Below are positions 34,835-43,300 of a stretch of 64,000 bases of DNA, piece by piece (position 1 is the first letter of the stretch; each line of letters begins with the position of its first letter). The DNA lies in NCBI GenBank assembly GCA_046351095.1, contig JAXLZC010000001.1:1612001-1676000 (forward strand), given 5' to 3'. The stretch comes from BQWY01 sp046351095 (lineage in GTDB: Bacteria; Nitrospirota; Nitrospiria; Nitrospirales; Nitrospiraceae). The translations under genes and the position numbers were made by a program. The notes beneath the pieces were generated by a model, which searched no databases, was not told the origin of the DNA, and saw only the letters and a list, made by a program, of their open reading frames with translations.

Positions 34835-36655
34835 CTATTTCAACGGCGGCACTTCGCGCCGCTTCGGCGCCGCATAGTTGACCAAGTAGTCGAATAGACG
34901 AATCAAACGGCTGTCCTGGCGCTTCTGGTCCACCCAATGCCCAATCAACCCGATCGTGCGCGAGAGGATGAAGAAGCCGTTCAGGCTGTCCACCGGGAAC
35001 CCGATGTCGACCAACACAGCCGCCATTGTTCCGTCGACGTTGAGGATTAAATTGTCCTTCTTCGCAGCGGTCACCTGCTCGACCTGCAACGCAAAGTCGA
35101 GGCACGGCGTCTTGATGGGAAGGCTCTTCACATACCCGACTAACTCTTTTACGCGCTTGTCCGGGTTGCGCAGGCTCTTCACACGATGGCCGATGCCGGG
35201 CACCGGGCCATGGTTCTTTTTCATGTAGGCCAAGAACTCATCCACGGACATTTTATTATCGACGGCATACTTAAAGAATCGACCGGCGTCGGTTACGGCG
35301 CCGCCGAAACGCGGACCAATCATGATCATGCCCGCCGCCACGGATTGAGACAGACCTATCCCCGCGCAGGCCGCTAAAATCGTCGCGTAGGCACCACTGA
35401 CGCAGGGACCGTGGTCCGCGGACAGCATCATAATACGCTTGATGATCTCCGCTTCCTGCTTGGAGATCAGACGCTTGTCCCACAACAGACCGATGACGTG
35501 GGGAATTTCGTAGCCTTTATTGATCAGCTCCGAAGCCGGATACCCGTCGTAACAAGGTTCGTCGCCGCGGTCGTCGCTGATGGTCGTCCGGATCAACGGC
35601 GCCACCATCACCTCGTCCGCCTTCATCGCTTCTTCCACCGACTTGGGTAGCCGTGGAAGGACAGCCGGCTCGACTGGCTCCTTCACCTGTCCCGACTTCA
35701 GCAACTCCTGATAGGTTTCCTTAATGGCAGGGCCTAAGGCGCCGAACGTCGGCGGCACGATAGCGCCGGCTTTCTTCAGCGCGTCGGACTTGCTGCGCGC
35801 GGAGCCTTCGCCCTTCATGCCTTCCTTCGCACCCGCATGTCCAAACTTCATGCCCTTCGGCAAGCTTTCCTGACAGAACCCCGAGACAACGCCGATCAAC
35901 TTCACCCGTCGTTTCTTCGCGCCGTACCATTCGGCCGCACGCTCTTCCAGATCGCCGCCCATTTCGCCGACGATGACCACGGCCTTTGTCTGTGGATCGT
36001 TCTCGAACATCTCGAGGTAGCTGACATAGTCGGTACCGGGATAGGCATCGCCGCCGATACCGATTGCCGTGGTGATCCCGTCCGCGAACTGCGAACAAAT
36101 CCAGATGATCTCGTTCGACAAACCGCCGGACTTGGTAATAACCCCGAAGGACCCTTCGCGATAAAGCTTCGAGAGCACGAGATTGTCGAACGCGCCGCCG
36201 ATCACGCCTAACCGGCAGGCGCCCGCCGAAATGATGCCGATCGACGAAGGACCGTTGAACACCTTGCCAAGCTTCCGCGCATGCGCGCCGAGCAACTTGG
36301 CATCCTTTTCCGGCACGCCCTCGGTGATCATCGACACGACTTTGATATTGGGATCGTCAAGGGCTTCCATCGTGCCCTTCATCGCCCGATCCGCGCCGAT
36401 GTACACGAGGCTGGTATTGATCGTCGGATGGTTCTTCGTGGCCTCGGCGATGGACTTATAGACGGGGATGGCGATCAAGCCGCTCCCGTAGGGAATTTCG
36501 TTGGTTTTGCCGGCATCGGGAGGATAGACGAAGGCTTCGACATTCAACGGGCGCTTGATCAGGTAGCAAAACTCCGCCATGCGGCGTGCGGCATTGACAC
36601 CGGCTTGCCCGCCTTGAATGACCACGCGGGTGTCCTTATTCGCCAGAATACTCAT
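34835..36655 (-). CDS. aclA: ATP-citrate lyase alpha (large) subunit
   Basis: This encodes 606 residues from the ATG at 36655, with AGGGAG 6 bases upstream. ATP-citrate lyase splits citrate into acetyl-CoA and oxaloacetate, the defining rTCA step. The N-terminal part is succinyl-CoA-synthetase-alpha-like, with the phosphohistidine loop FGHAGAKEGMKGEG. The C-terminal part is citrate-synthase-like (MLSADHGPCVSGAYATILAA, GPVPGIGHRVKSLRNPDKR, NVDGTMAAVLVDIGFP). The size matches the two-subunit type known from Chlorobium and Nitrospira. It follows aclB by 92 bases. Confidence 0.97.
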   Translation of the reverse strand: MSILANKDTRVVIQGGQAGVNAARRMAEFCYLIKRPLNVEAFVYPPDAGKTNEIPYGSGLIAIPVYKSIAEATKNHPTINTSLVYIGADRAMKGTMEALDDPNIKVVSMITEGVPEKDAKLLGAHARKLGKVFNGPSSIGIISAGACRLGVIGGAFDNLVLSKLYREGSFGVITKSGGLSNEIIWICSQFADGITTAIGIGGDAYPGTDYVSYLEMFENDPQTKAVVIVGEMGGDLEERAAEWYGAKKRRVKLIGVVSGFCQESLPKGMKFGHAGAKEGMKGEGSARSKSDALKKAGAIVPPTFGALGPAIKETYQELLKSGQVKEPVEPAVLPRLPKSVEEAMKADEVMVAPLIRTTISDDRGDEPCYDGYPASELINKGYEIPHVIGLLWDKRLISKQEAEIIKRIMMLSADHGPCVSGAYATILAACAGIGLSQSVAAGMIMIGPRFGGAVTDAGRFFKYAVDNKMSVDEFLAYMKKNHGPVPGIGHRVKSLRNPDKRVKELVGYVKSLPIKTPCLDFALQVEQVTAAKKDNLILNVDGTMAAVLVDIGFPVDSLNGFFILSRTIGLIGHWVDQKRQDSRLIRLFDYLVNYAAPKRREVPPLK

Positions 36656-36747
36656 TGCAGTCTCCCTCTCCTCGTACTTGAATGGGCGCAATACTCCGAG
36701 GCACGAGCAGGCCGCTCAGGCCGCCTCGCCGTCGGGCGCGATCGTCG

Positions 36748-37947
36748 CTACTTCGCTTGCAACGCTTTGTCGACGATATCCGTCAGCGGCGTGTTGCGGT
36801 CGAAGACGTGAATATCGAATCCTTCGTCCTTGAGCGCCCGCATGGCGTCAAGGCCCTCTTTTTCGCGTGGCCCACCGCGGCGCACCCAAATTTTGACGCC
36901 CTTCAGCTTGCCTTCGCCCTTCGCTTTGCGGAAGCCGTTGATGATGCCGCCGAATGTTTTCTTTACGTCGGTAAAATTCGCGATCGCGCCACCGACAATG
37001 ATGTTCTTGATGCCGGGAAGCGAGCAGACTTTCTCGGTCAACACTTCGACCGCCCAGTCCGGCGGATCGCCCGAGTACTCGGCGTAATTGGCCAGCTTTC
37101 CACCCCGGGCCACCACGGCGTCCGAGTAATACACACTGGCCCCGCCGCCCGCCGGCAACATGGCTGTGTCCCCACCGGGAATTTCGATAAACTTCACCGA
37201 CCCCTTGATCTTGCTGTCGACCGCCATCACCTCGGTCTCATCCTTGGAATAGGCACGGCCGAACTCGGCGGCAAACGCAAAATTCCAGTCCGGATGGCGG
37301 AACTTCGCATCCCCGTCCAACAACGTGACCGCATCCAGAGCCACGAGTTCGCCGTCGCTCTCACGAGTCACCACGGGATTGACCTCAAGGTACTGCGCAT
37401 CTTCATTATCGAAGCAGGTGAACATCTTTCCGGCAAACTCACCCATCTTCTTGGCCAAGGGCCCGGTAAACCCAGCATCCTTCGCCAGCTTCTCAAGTGC
37501 GGCAGGAGTCGGTTGCTCCCCGACGCCAAGGCACAAACGCTTTACGCGCTCCCAGTTGGACTCAACTTCGATACCACCGCAGTTGGCCACCAGAATTTCC
37601 GTACCCTCACGCGTAGACTTCACCGCGCAGTAATACTCTTCTTTGTGGGCGATCATTTCGGAGACGATGACCTGCGTCACCGTAATGCTCCCGACCTGCT
37701 TGCCGATCATTTCTTTGGTCGCGTCGATGGCGCCCTTTAGGTCGAGCCCGACCTTCACGAGGCCAAGCTTAAAGCGCGAACCGAGCGCTTCATGCGCCTT
37801 TGCCACCAACTTCGCTTTTTGGAGCCATTCGTTGGCTTGCCCAAGCTTGGTGAGCTCATCCGCGGACGTAACGACGACATAATTCGGGACGTGAATGCCC
37901 CACTTCTTCATCAGTCCCATTCCGGGACCCTCGAGAACCTTGGCCAT
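36748..37947 (-). CDS. aclB: ATP-citrate lyase beta (small) subunit
   Basis: This encodes 399 residues. It has an ATP-grasp fold with citrate- and nucleotide-binding regions: GPGMGLMKKWGIHVPNYVVV, YLEVNPVVTRESDGELVALD, LLPAGGGASVYYSDAVVARGG-type residues (MLPAGGGASVYYSD), NIIVGGAIANFTDVKKTF and WVRRGGPREKEGL. AAGGAG lies 7 bases before the ATG. As the first gene of the rTCA operon, its upstream region should hold the control elements; an inverted repeat there is listed separately. Confidence 0.97.
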   Translation of the reverse strand: MAKVLEGPGMGLMKKWGIHVPNYVVVTSADELTKLGQANEWLQKAKLVAKAHEALGSRFKLGLVKVGLDLKGAIDATKEMIGKQVGSITVTQVIVSEMIAHKEEYYCAVKSTREGTEILVANCGGIEVESNWERVKRLCLGVGEQPTPAALEKLAKDAGFTGPLAKKMGEFAGKMFTCFDNEDAQYLEVNPVVTRESDGELVALDAVTLLDGDAKFRHPDWNFAFAAEFGRAYSKDETEVMAVDSKIKGSVKFIEIPGGDTAMLPAGGGASVYYSDAVVARGGKLANYAEYSGDPPDWAVEVLTEKVCSLPGIKNIIVGGAIANFTDVKKTFGGIINGFRKAKGEGKLKGVKIWVRRGGPREKEGLDAMRALKDEGFDIHVFDRNTPLTDIVDKALQAK

Positions 37948-37999
37948 GACAGCGGGCTCCTTTGCGAAAAGGCAGTTAAGGGAGCGAAAGGTTAGCGGA

Positions 38000-38025
38000 T
38001 TTGGGTTGGGACCTCAACCCCCAAA
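38000..38025. promoter_or_regulatory. Inverted repeat upstream of the rTCA operon
   Basis: TTTGGGTTG (38000-38008) mirrors CAACCC..AAA (38015-38025). A second palindrome, GGCCTAAGGCC, follows at 38027-38037. They lie 53-90 bases upstream of the aclB start and after the mutM stop. They could be an operator or the mutM terminator; no T-run favours the former slightly. No clear -35/-10 pair was seen. Confidence 0.35.
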
Positions 38026-38133
38026 GGGCCTAAGGCCATTTGAGCATAAGTCCTAAGCCCCAAAGCGAGGGTTATATGCGGAGATCGCGCGATGTCCAGC
38101 ATCATTACTTGCGGCGGACTCGTGACATTCCAG

Positions 38134-38958
38134 TTATTTTTGGCATCGCGGGCAATAAAACGACGTGCGCGCTCCTTTTGAGAGCCGAACGATGTCGCCA
38201 CACAAGCTCGGACAGGGCTGATCGGCCTTCCCATACACCAAATGGCGCGAGGCAAACCGACCGCGCTCCCCATTTGGCGCAATAAAATCCCGAATACTCG
38301 ACCCGCCACACTCAATCGCCTCGCGTAACACAGCCTGAGTCTGCTCGAAGAGCCTTCGCCCACGAAGCTGGGACAGGCGATCAGCCCGCCTCTCCGGATG
38401 GATCCCGGCACGGAAGAGAATCTCGTTGGCGTAAATGTTCCCGACTCCCGCCATCCACCGCTGATCCATCAGCAAAGACTTTATGCGCACCCGCTTCGCG
38501 TGCAACGCGTCCCAAAACGACTCCCAGGACATTGCGAGTGGGTCGAGGCCAAACCGTCGTTCTGTGTAATCGGAGAGGCCAAGCTCATCCAGCAATGAAA
38601 TCCTCCCGAATCGTCGTGGATTCCAATACCCAACTTCCTCCACTGATCCACCACTAAAACTCATTCGTACATGGGTATGCTTGGCATACGACTGATCTCT
38701 GCCCAGGAAGAGAAGCAGACCGGTCATTCCCAGTTCGGCCACCAAATACCTGAGCAGTCCGCTTTTTTGAAATCCCAGCACGACGCTCTTCCCACGTCGC
38801 TCGACAGAGTCGAGTACACACCCTTGGTACCAGGCACTGGTTGCTAAGCCCTGCTGAACAATGTCAGGTCGTTGCACAACGAGCGCAGTCAGCGTCGCCC
38901 CCAGCAGACCGGCGCGGAGCTGGCGAGCAACAGTTTCTGCTTCGGGAAGTTCCGGCAT
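38134..38958 (-). CDS. mutM: Formamidopyrimidine-DNA glycosylase
   Basis: This encodes 274 residues. Fpg/MutM removes 8-oxoguanine and other oxidised purines and cuts the abasic site. The catalytic N-terminus PELPEAE (Pro2, Glu3), a Lys in ERRGKSVVL, the helix-two-turn-helix GVGNIYANEILFRAGIHP and the C-terminal zinc finger are present. The finger is odd: it reads CPSLC then CPRC, so the first pair is C-x3-C instead of the usual C-x2-C. It is the last gene before the rTCA operon on the same strand, with 186 bases between. Confidence 0.94.
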   Translation of the reverse strand: MPELPEAETVARQLRAGLLGATLTALVVQRPDIVQQGLATSAWYQGCVLDSVERRGKSVVLGFQKSGLLRYLVAELGMTGLLLFLGRDQSYAKHTHVRMSFSGGSVEEVGYWNPRRFGRISLLDELGLSDYTERRFGLDPLAMSWESFWDALHAKRVRIKSLLMDQRWMAGVGNIYANEILFRAGIHPERRADRLSQLRGRRLFEQTQAVLREAIECGGSSIRDFIAPNGERGRFASRHLVYGKADQPCPSLCGDIVRLSKGARTSFYCPRCQK

Positions 38959-39124
38959 AACAAGAAGTGAGAGTTGGGCGAGATCAGTTCACGAGCTCGG
39001 ATCATCGCACAGAGGGGTAGCGCTCTCAACCTGCAGGGAACGAACCGGGCAACCACCTGTTCTAAAACGAGAGGAAAGAGACATTGCGCCGGACGGCTAG
39101 GCCCTAAGCTCGAACGTCACTGCA

Positions 39125-39439
39125 TTAGAGTGCCGCAGAGCGCATGTCGGCAGCACTCACCGTCGAGGGCGTTTGATCACCTTGCACGACAGGACTACTC
39201 AGATAATAAGGCGTGGGCTGGCCTGTTTCACCTTCCGCATCGTCGACGTCATTGGCATGCTTGTACGTATCGATGGCGAATTCACTCATCATCATAGTCG
39301 GCCAAAACAACACCACTCGCGTGGTGACTTTTCCCGTCGCCTCATACCACGAATCTGTATCTTGCACGATCAACGAGGCGCACCCGGTCGTCCCGCCGAT
39401 CACCATGATCAACAGAAGCAGAAGGACGTGTCGAAACAT
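39125..39439 (-). CDS. Small lipoprotein, unknown function
   Basis: This encodes 104 residues. CAGGAG precedes the ATG. The signal peptide ends in a lipobox-like IGGTTGC, so the mature protein probably begins at the Cys. Visible after it are ASLIVQDTDSWYEATGKVTT and a short hydrophobic stretch VVLFWPTMMMS; the C-terminal half is polar and disordered-looking. The family is not recognised. It is upstream of mutM by 166 bases. Confidence 0.6.
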   Translation of the reverse strand: MFRHVLLLLLIMVIGGTTGCASLIVQDTDSWYEATGKVTTRVVLFWPTMMMSEFAIDTYKHANDVDDAEGETGQPTPYYLSSPVVQGDQTPSTVSAADMRSAAL

Positions 39440-39674
39440 GCGTGTCTCCTGTGGTTCGTCGCACGTGAACCAGGAGACTAGCAGACAACTGATCGCACGC
39501 TGGGCTCTCTTTGGCTCCCCCTTCCACCTGCGAAACGGTGTGTCTCCCCAGGGAAGGAGTGCCCCATCCTGAGGGCACAGCCCCTACGTTTGAGGAGGTG
39601 GGACTGCAGACGTTCATCTAGCTGGCTTCTAGACCAGGACCCTCCGCTCATTATCCGAAACAAAGAGTTGAGAC

Positions 39675-39704
39675 TTGTTGTTGCCGCGATACCGCCGCTA
39701 TACT
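39675..39704 (+). promoter_or_regulatory. Probable promoter of the zinc-ribbon gene
   Basis: TTGTTG (39675-39680), an 18-base spacer and TATACT (39699-39704) lie 29 bases before the start at 39733. The -10 is good and the -35 moderate. The rest of the 290-base gap upstream has no supported gene. Confidence 0.45.
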
Positions 39705-39732
39705 GATTCTCCCTTCCCGACCAAGGATATCC

Positions 39733-40092
39733 ATGGCACAGCTCGCTGTCGAAGAAATCGAAGCCAGACTCGGAAAAATCCACTGCCCGATCTGCAAATC
39801 GCAGAAGTTCTGGATTGATCGACGCACAATGCAGCAGGGATCGGACTGGCGTGCTGCGTGTATTCAGTGTCGATACAACTTCCCCGTACACAGCGACATG
39901 GAGTTCTACGAACGTACGCAACCGGACATTCCTTACTTACTCAAGACGGTGCCCTGCCCGCACTGCCAAGCACGGGGCGTCGAACTCGATTTCCGAATCG
40001 TCCTCTCAGTTCGAGAGGCCTACTACTTCGTCACCTGTAAGGCCTGCGGGCACATCTTCCCAGAACGCAGTTCTCTGGAAGCGTTTGAGTAA
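39733..40092 (+). CDS. Double zinc-ribbon hypothetical protein
   Basis: This encodes 119 residues with four CxxC-type pairs: HCPICKSQKF and ACIQCRYNF in the first half, PCPHCQARG and TCKACGHIFPERSS in the second. Two tandem zinc ribbons are likely. There is no catalytic domain, signal peptide or membrane helix. Such proteins often bind nucleic acid or act as adaptors, but the role here is unknown. The start follows a probable promoter. The 60-residue gene at 40125 follows it by 32 bases and may be co-transcribed. Confidence 0.7.
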   Translation: MAQLAVEEIEARLGKIHCPICKSQKFWIDRRTMQQGSDWRAACIQCRYNFPVHSDMEFYERTQPDIPYLLKTVPCPHCQARGVELDFRIVLSVREAYYFVTCKACGHIFPERSSLEAFE

Positions 40093-40124
40093 GAATATAG
40101 AGATAACGCGAAAGGATTGATGCC

Positions 40125-40307
40125 GTGGAGAAAAAACAACCATCGCCGGAAGCATCCGCAGCCACGCCGCCGGCGAAGCCGCGTCGTGAATTGCCACTGG
40201 TGTCCGTTCCGAACGATGCCGAGCTGATGGCAGAGGAAATGGCGGAACTGTTTGATGAAGACCGAGTCAGCCATCAACATGGCAGCTCGGAGCCTGAGGC
40301 GGATTAG
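40125..40307 (+). CDS. Small acidic hypothetical protein (60 aa)
   Basis: It starts at GTG with AAAGGA about 9 bases upstream. The N-terminal half is Pro/Ala-rich (SPEASAATPPAKPRRELP) and disordered-looking; the C-terminal half forms a short acidic helix (DAELMAEEMAELFDEDR). No motif or family is recognised. It lies just after the zinc-ribbon gene on the same strand. Confidence 0.45.
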   Translation: MEKKQPSPEASAATPPAKPRRELPLVSVPNDAELMAEEMAELFDEDRVSHQHGSSEPEAD

Positions 40308-40527
40308 CACCTTGCCTTTTCGAAACGTTTGCGCTTAGCGCTTAGATATTTCGCACAATATCGATACGATTCTCCGCTGAAAGCCGCCGATGGCTTTCAT
40401 TCTCCTCCCCGCCCACACCCTCAATTCTTATGATTGTGCCCCTTACGCAATCGTCCCAGGCCGCATTTTGAGGCGACCGCTCCTTATCTAATCGCCCTAT
40501 ATCCAGCCGACCGGAATCGCTACACAC

Positions 40528-41523
40528 CTATAACCGCAACTGCCCCTTACTCGGACGCCGCTCGCTTACGATACGAGCCAGCTCCGGCGCTCGCGGCACG
40601 ATGGTTGCTCCATCCTTCCTGAGTACGACGTATGAGAATTTCAAGGCGTCTTTGATAAACCCAAGCTGTCGGTCCATCGCTACGATATCATCCGGTGGAT
40701 CCCACGGTCGCTCTTCGTGGCACCAATCCTCAGCGTGGACCATCGCGGGACAGGGCCGCTCATGCAGGCAAGGGCTATAGACATGGCACAAACCTTTTGC
40801 GATGAGTTGATCCCGGAGAGCGTGCAATTCCCGTGTCGGCTCTCGCAACGCCGGCTCTAGTATCACCAATGACCCTGACGGGCTCAACGCATCCAACAAC
40901 TGGCCGACAACCTTCACTCGCCGCCCCACCGGATCACGGTCACCGACGAAGGACTCATTCAGCGCATTGGCAATAATCACCAGGTCGAATCCTGCGGACT
41001 GGGTTCCAAGAAATCGTCGCACTTCCGACGCACTTTCCAAGTTCACCACATCACTCTGAAACGTGCTTGCAAGGTCCACTTGCTTCTGTGCGACCGAAGA
41101 CCATAGTGTTTGGGCCAACGTGAGTGCCTGCCTCGACCTGTCGATCGCCACCGCATTGATGGCTGTCTCGGCACACCCTGATGCACGAGCCCACTCTCGA
41201 ACTGCGAGCGATCCACTACCTGGGCCAGCTCCAACATCGAGGACACGATAGGATTTTCGCTCCGGAATATCGTCGCTAGGCGGCAATTCCTTGAGAACTG
41301 AATGGATTTTGGCCGCATTCACCGGGAGGTAGTATCGAAGGTACTCAGCTCGTAATTGCGCATTCTCCAGATAGTTTCGCTCAAGGCGCTGACGATCCTT
41401 GGTAAAGAGCCGCCATAAATCCCTTACCCACGATGCTATGACCTCAGGCTCAACAATTTGATAATTCGATATTTCGGCAATCGAGGCGAGTACCTCAGGC
41501 GAAACGAGTCGCTGTGGTGACAT
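40528..41523 (-). CDS. Rsm22/METTL17-type methyltransferase-like protein
   Basis: This encodes 331 residues with the start taken at 41523 (MSPQRLVSPEV). A longer frame would overlap the divergent gene at 41586. SAM-binding motif I is DVGAGPGSGSLAVREW, and later motifs include VVAIDRS-type AVAIDRSRQALTLA and LVIIANALNESF. The C-terminal part has CHVYSPCLHERPC and DWCHEERPWDPP, a Cys pattern seen in the ribosome-linked Rsm22/METTL17 family, where four Cys hold an iron-sulfur cluster. A role in small-ribosomal-subunit assembly or modification is inferred from that family. The ribosome binding site is weak. Confidence 0.75.
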   Translation of the reverse strand: MSPQRLVSPEVLASIAEISNYQIVEPEVIASWVRDLWRLFTKDRQRLERNYLENAQLRAEYLRYYLPVNAAKIHSVLKELPPSDDIPERKSYRVLDVGAGPGSGSLAVREWARASGCAETAINAVAIDRSRQALTLAQTLWSSVAQKQVDLASTFQSDVVNLESASEVRRFLGTQSAGFDLVIIANALNESFVGDRDPVGRRVKVVGQLLDALSPSGSLVILEPALREPTRELHALRDQLIAKGLCHVYSPCLHERPCPAMVHAEDWCHEERPWDPPDDIVAMDRQLGFIKDALKFSYVVLRKDGATIVPRAPELARIVSERRPSKGQLRL

Positions 41524-41585
41524 AGCTTCATTGACCCCGGAAAACACCATAGAGTATCGTACTGACCACAGTACGAGGAGAATCC

Positions 41586-41834
41586 ATGACAAACGAGATA
41601 TTACGGGCGTACCAAGAGGTCGAACAGGCGATGGAGCGTTACAACAAGCTGCTCGCCGAATACGTGAACACCCAGCACACGGGAGAACGATCTGATCCTA
41701 CGAAATTCGAACGCGTGAGCCAAGGGGCGAGAGCGATGCGAGACAGCAGCCTCATCTATCTCTCTTACGCGAAGTTTGTTGCGCACGGCATGCCGGAAAG
41801 TCCTGATATGATCGAGGAAGACATTCAGGGCTAG
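41586..41834 (+). CDS. Small hypothetical protein (82 aa)
   Basis: This encodes 82 residues. The ATG has GAGGAG about 6 bases upstream. It is almost entirely helical: EILRAYQEVEQAMERYNKLL, then a short loop and ARAMRDSSLIYLSYAKFVAHG, ending in an acidic tail. It could be a helical hairpin or coiled coil. The family is not recognised. It is divergent from the methyltransferase-like gene and ends just before a strong terminator. Confidence 0.6.
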   Translation: MTNEILRAYQEVEQAMERYNKLLAEYVNTQHTGERSDPTKFERVSQGARAMRDSSLIYLSYAKFVAHGMPESPDMIEEDIQG

Positions 41835-41876
41835 ATTCGAACGTCTCGATCTCAAGTCACAATCGCAGACTACACA

Positions 41877-41923
41877 AAAGACAAGAGCCCGGCAGGTCCA
41901 GGACCTGCCGGGCTCTTGTCTTT
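41877..41923. terminator. Perfect 23-bp palindrome, bidirectional terminator
   Basis: AAAGACAAGAGCCCGGCAGG.. (from 41877) is perfectly mirrored up to 41923 around a single central A at 41900. The ends supply A- and T-rich flanks (CTTT on the + side, and the same on the - side). It separates convergent genes: the 82-residue protein and the last gene of the oxidoreductase operon. Confidence 0.85.
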
Positions 41924-41941
41924 CTACCGACACGCAGATCG

Positions 41942-43264
41942 TTAGATACTGCGCATGAACTGAGCCACTTCGTCCGGGCTCACAGCGCCACCCATCACCG
42001 AAGACAGCGCGACGTTCGTCGATTTCTTGCCGGTCAATCCAGACTCTACTTCATCCACGATCAACTCCACCGGCATGGACTGTCCTCCGTACACACGAGG
42101 ACCGCCGATGATCTTTGCTTTTGAATAGCCGTAGATTGCAGTGGCCACTTCCTTGGCCAACCAACCGACATAGTTGAACTCCGGGACAACGATCAATTTC
42201 GCCTTCCCGCACAATTGCCGCAATTCTTGGGTCGGGAATGGACGGAGCGAGCGAATCTTGATCAGCCCGACCTTAATCCCCTTCTCGGAGCACAACCGAA
42301 CGGCTTCACGAGACTGCGCAGCGGCGCTTCCGGAGGCAATGATGATTGCCTCGGCGCCATCCACATTTTCCGCCGTCAAAAGACCGCCGAGGTACTGATT
42401 GATATACTTCCGCGAGCGCTCGACTGCAGCCCACACTTCTTGTTGCCAAACCGCATGGATGTTGTAGGCCATGAAGTTGGATTTCTGAACCGGGGCGTCG
42501 CGAGACAAGCGGGCGGGTGGATTTTCCGCATCCAACACAGGAACCGCACCATGATAGGCTTCACGCGGAGGAAGCTTCATGCTCCGATCCTGCATGCGAA
42601 CATACCCGCGAGCATGCGTCACAAAGAATCCGTCGCAGCATACGCCGACGGGCAAGGTGACATCGTTCTTCTCGCTGATGGTAAATCCAGCCAACGTAAA
42701 GTCGAACATATCTTGCTGATTTTCGGCATGGAACACGATCATGCCGCAATTCAGTAGGTACGACACTTCGATGTTATCGGGCTGAATGGCCAAAGGGGCA
42801 TTCACCACTCGACACGTAAACATAGCCACGACTGGGAGACGATGACCAGGCCACGAGGCGATACCTTCCAAACCGCGCAAGGTGCCGGGACCCGCCGTCG
42901 CCGTATAACATCGAACTCCGGCGCGCGAACCGCCGGCGATAGCCGCCATCACACCGACTTCTTCTTCCCCACGGTAATACTCTTTGACATAGCCTTCTCC
43001 GTAGAGCACACCGACCAGCTGCATGGTCTCGCTTTGTGGGGTGATCGGATACGCAATGGCCAAATCGACGTTCGAGCGTCGAATAGCCTCTTTGGCTGCT
43101 TCACTTCCCGTAATAAATTCCTTCGTGCGCGGAGCTTCCAAAAACAGATACTCCGGCGTGACCACACGCTGCTTCTTTGCTTCAGCGTGCGGATCTTTCT
43201 TGACCTCCGGCTTGGGGGCCGCAACGCTCGTAGCCGGATCGCCTGGCTTGACTGCTTCACTCAT
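41942..43264 (-). CDS. porA: 2-oxoacid:ferredoxin oxidoreductase alpha subunit
   Basis: This encodes 440 residues. The alpha subunit provides the pyrimidine/substrate domain: AIAYPITPQSETMQLV, EYYRGEEEVGVMAAIAGGSRAG, TATAGPGTLRGLEGIASWPG, and the C-terminal domain with SGSAAAQSREAVRLCSEKGI and FNYVGWLAKEVATAIYG. With the next four genes it forms a five-subunit complex of the type known from Hydrogenobacter and Nitrospira, which carboxylates acetyl-CoA or succinyl-CoA with reduced ferredoxin. Whether the substrate is pyruvate or 2-oxoglutarate cannot be told here. A Lys/Pro-rich N-terminal segment of about 35 residues is extra. Confidence 0.92.
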   Translation of the reverse strand: MSEAVKPGDPATSVAAPKPEVKKDPHAEAKKQRVVTPEYLFLEAPRTKEFITGSEAAKEAIRRSNVDLAIAYPITPQSETMQLVGVLYGEGYVKEYYRGEEEVGVMAAIAGGSRAGVRCYTATAGPGTLRGLEGIASWPGHRLPVVAMFTCRVVNAPLAIQPDNIEVSYLLNCGMIVFHAENQQDMFDFTLAGFTISEKNDVTLPVGVCCDGFFVTHARGYVRMQDRSMKLPPREAYHGAVPVLDAENPPARLSRDAPVQKSNFMAYNIHAVWQQEVWAAVERSRKYINQYLGGLLTAENVDGAEAIIIASGSAAAQSREAVRLCSEKGIKVGLIKIRSLRPFPTQELRQLCGKAKLIVVPEFNYVGWLAKEVATAIYGYSKAKIIGGPRVYGGQSMPVELIVDEVESGLTGKKSTNVALSSVMGGAVSPDEVAQFMRSI

Positions 43265-43300
43265 TGTGACACCTCGTATCGGATACGCCTCAAGGCGTGG

